A stretch of DNA of 6,176 nucleotides from RYN-428 sp035551995 (GTDB lineage: Bacteria; Planctomycetota; Phycisphaerae; Tepidisphaerales; Tepidisphaeraceae). A model generated the notes under the pieces. That model did no database searches. It was not told where the DNA came from and saw only the letters and a list, made by a program, of their open reading frames with translations. Shown in pieces: positions 6,146 through 6,176 of this stretch. A program made the position numbers and the translations under genes. The stretch spans positions 1 through 6,176 of the forward strand of contig DASZME010000060.1 in assembly GCA_035551995.1 (NCBI GenBank), given 5' to 3'. Positions within the stretch are counted from its first letter, which is position 1. Every line of letters begins with the position of its first letter.

Positions 6146-6176
6146 AATCCCGCTCCGGCTGCGCCTGCGCGGGATT
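6146..6176. repeat. 8-bp perfect inverted repeat with 15-base spacer at the window edge
   Basis: AATCCCGC (6146-6153) is the reverse complement of GCGGGATT (6169-6176). The spacer contains a GGC-TGC-GCC mini-stem. The arms may extend beyond the window. It could be a terminator-type hairpin inside the mobile element or a recombination-related palindrome. No T-run follows on the minus strand, and the plus-strand continuation is not visible. Confidence 0.5.

Larger units (their letters stand above)
6070..6176. mobile_element. Putative IS21-like insertion sequence terminus (partial)
   Basis: Beginning with TGTAGTAAATTAG at 6070, the sequence has a TG tip followed by repeated TAGAAATGTC motifs (6083 and 6109), read inward to the right. 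IS21-family elements, and other elements with Mu/retroviral-integrase-like transposases, typically have TG...CA tips and multiple internal transposase-binding repeats near each end. Only the first 107 bases are in the window, so no transposase gene can be confirmed. One minus-strand frame is open from 6176 down to a stop at 6009-6011, but I cannot recognise the product. The target duplication cannot be tested without the other end. If the call is right, the element sits about 160 bases upstream of the beta-helix gene and may lie in or near its promoter. Confidence 0.45.

Noticed and set aside
6012..6176. 55-codon minus-strand frame open from the window edge
   Set aside because: It runs through the putative IS tip into flanking DNA and has no recognisable domain; it may be the tail of a transposase gene, but this cannot be supported from the bases present.

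Overview
The window looks like a chromosomal stretch of a planctomycete (Planctomycetota) or a close relative. Three things point that way. The large protein at 3405-5912 begins with a LEALESRVMLS-type motif, resembling the 'LEPR-XLL' signature at the N-termini of large planctomycetal surface proteins. The same protein joins a beta-helix to HAF repeats. The RsgA has the long, charged N-terminal tail I associate with that group. The assignment is inference from motifs, not from a search.

Layout, left to right. (1) 2-334, plus strand: a fragment of an IS1380-family transposase, cut by the window edge on the left and ending at a premature stop before the catalytic core. (2) 427-1941, minus strand: purF, a full-length amidophosphoribosyltransferase of the Fe-S (Bacillus-like) type, with a TTG start behind a clear AGGAG site. 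(3) 1942-2260: a 319-base divergent promoter region. On the purF side it holds a bulged hairpin capped by a C(UUCG)G loop that can re-pair downstream. (4) 2261-3358, plus strand: rsgA, a circularly permuted GTPase for small-subunit ribosome maturation, which lacks the usual C-terminal zinc knuckle. (5) 3405-5912, minus strand, convergent with rsgA: an 835-residue protein, probably exported, made of a beta-helix domain, a Gly/Ser linker and seven HAF repeats. (6) 6070-6176: what looks like the terminus of an IS21-like element, with TG at the tip and two TAGAAATGTC repeats 26 bases apart, followed by an 8-bp inverted repeat at the window edge.

purF and rsgA are housekeeping genes (purine synthesis and ribosome assembly) transcribed away from each other. 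The surface protein is a separate unit with its own ribosome binding site, and nothing links it functionally to the other two. Mobile-element debris borders the block on both sides. I see no tRNA, rRNA, CRISPR array or defence system. The less ordinary items are the zinc-knuckle-less RsgA, the purF leader structure and the beta-helix/HAF fusion.
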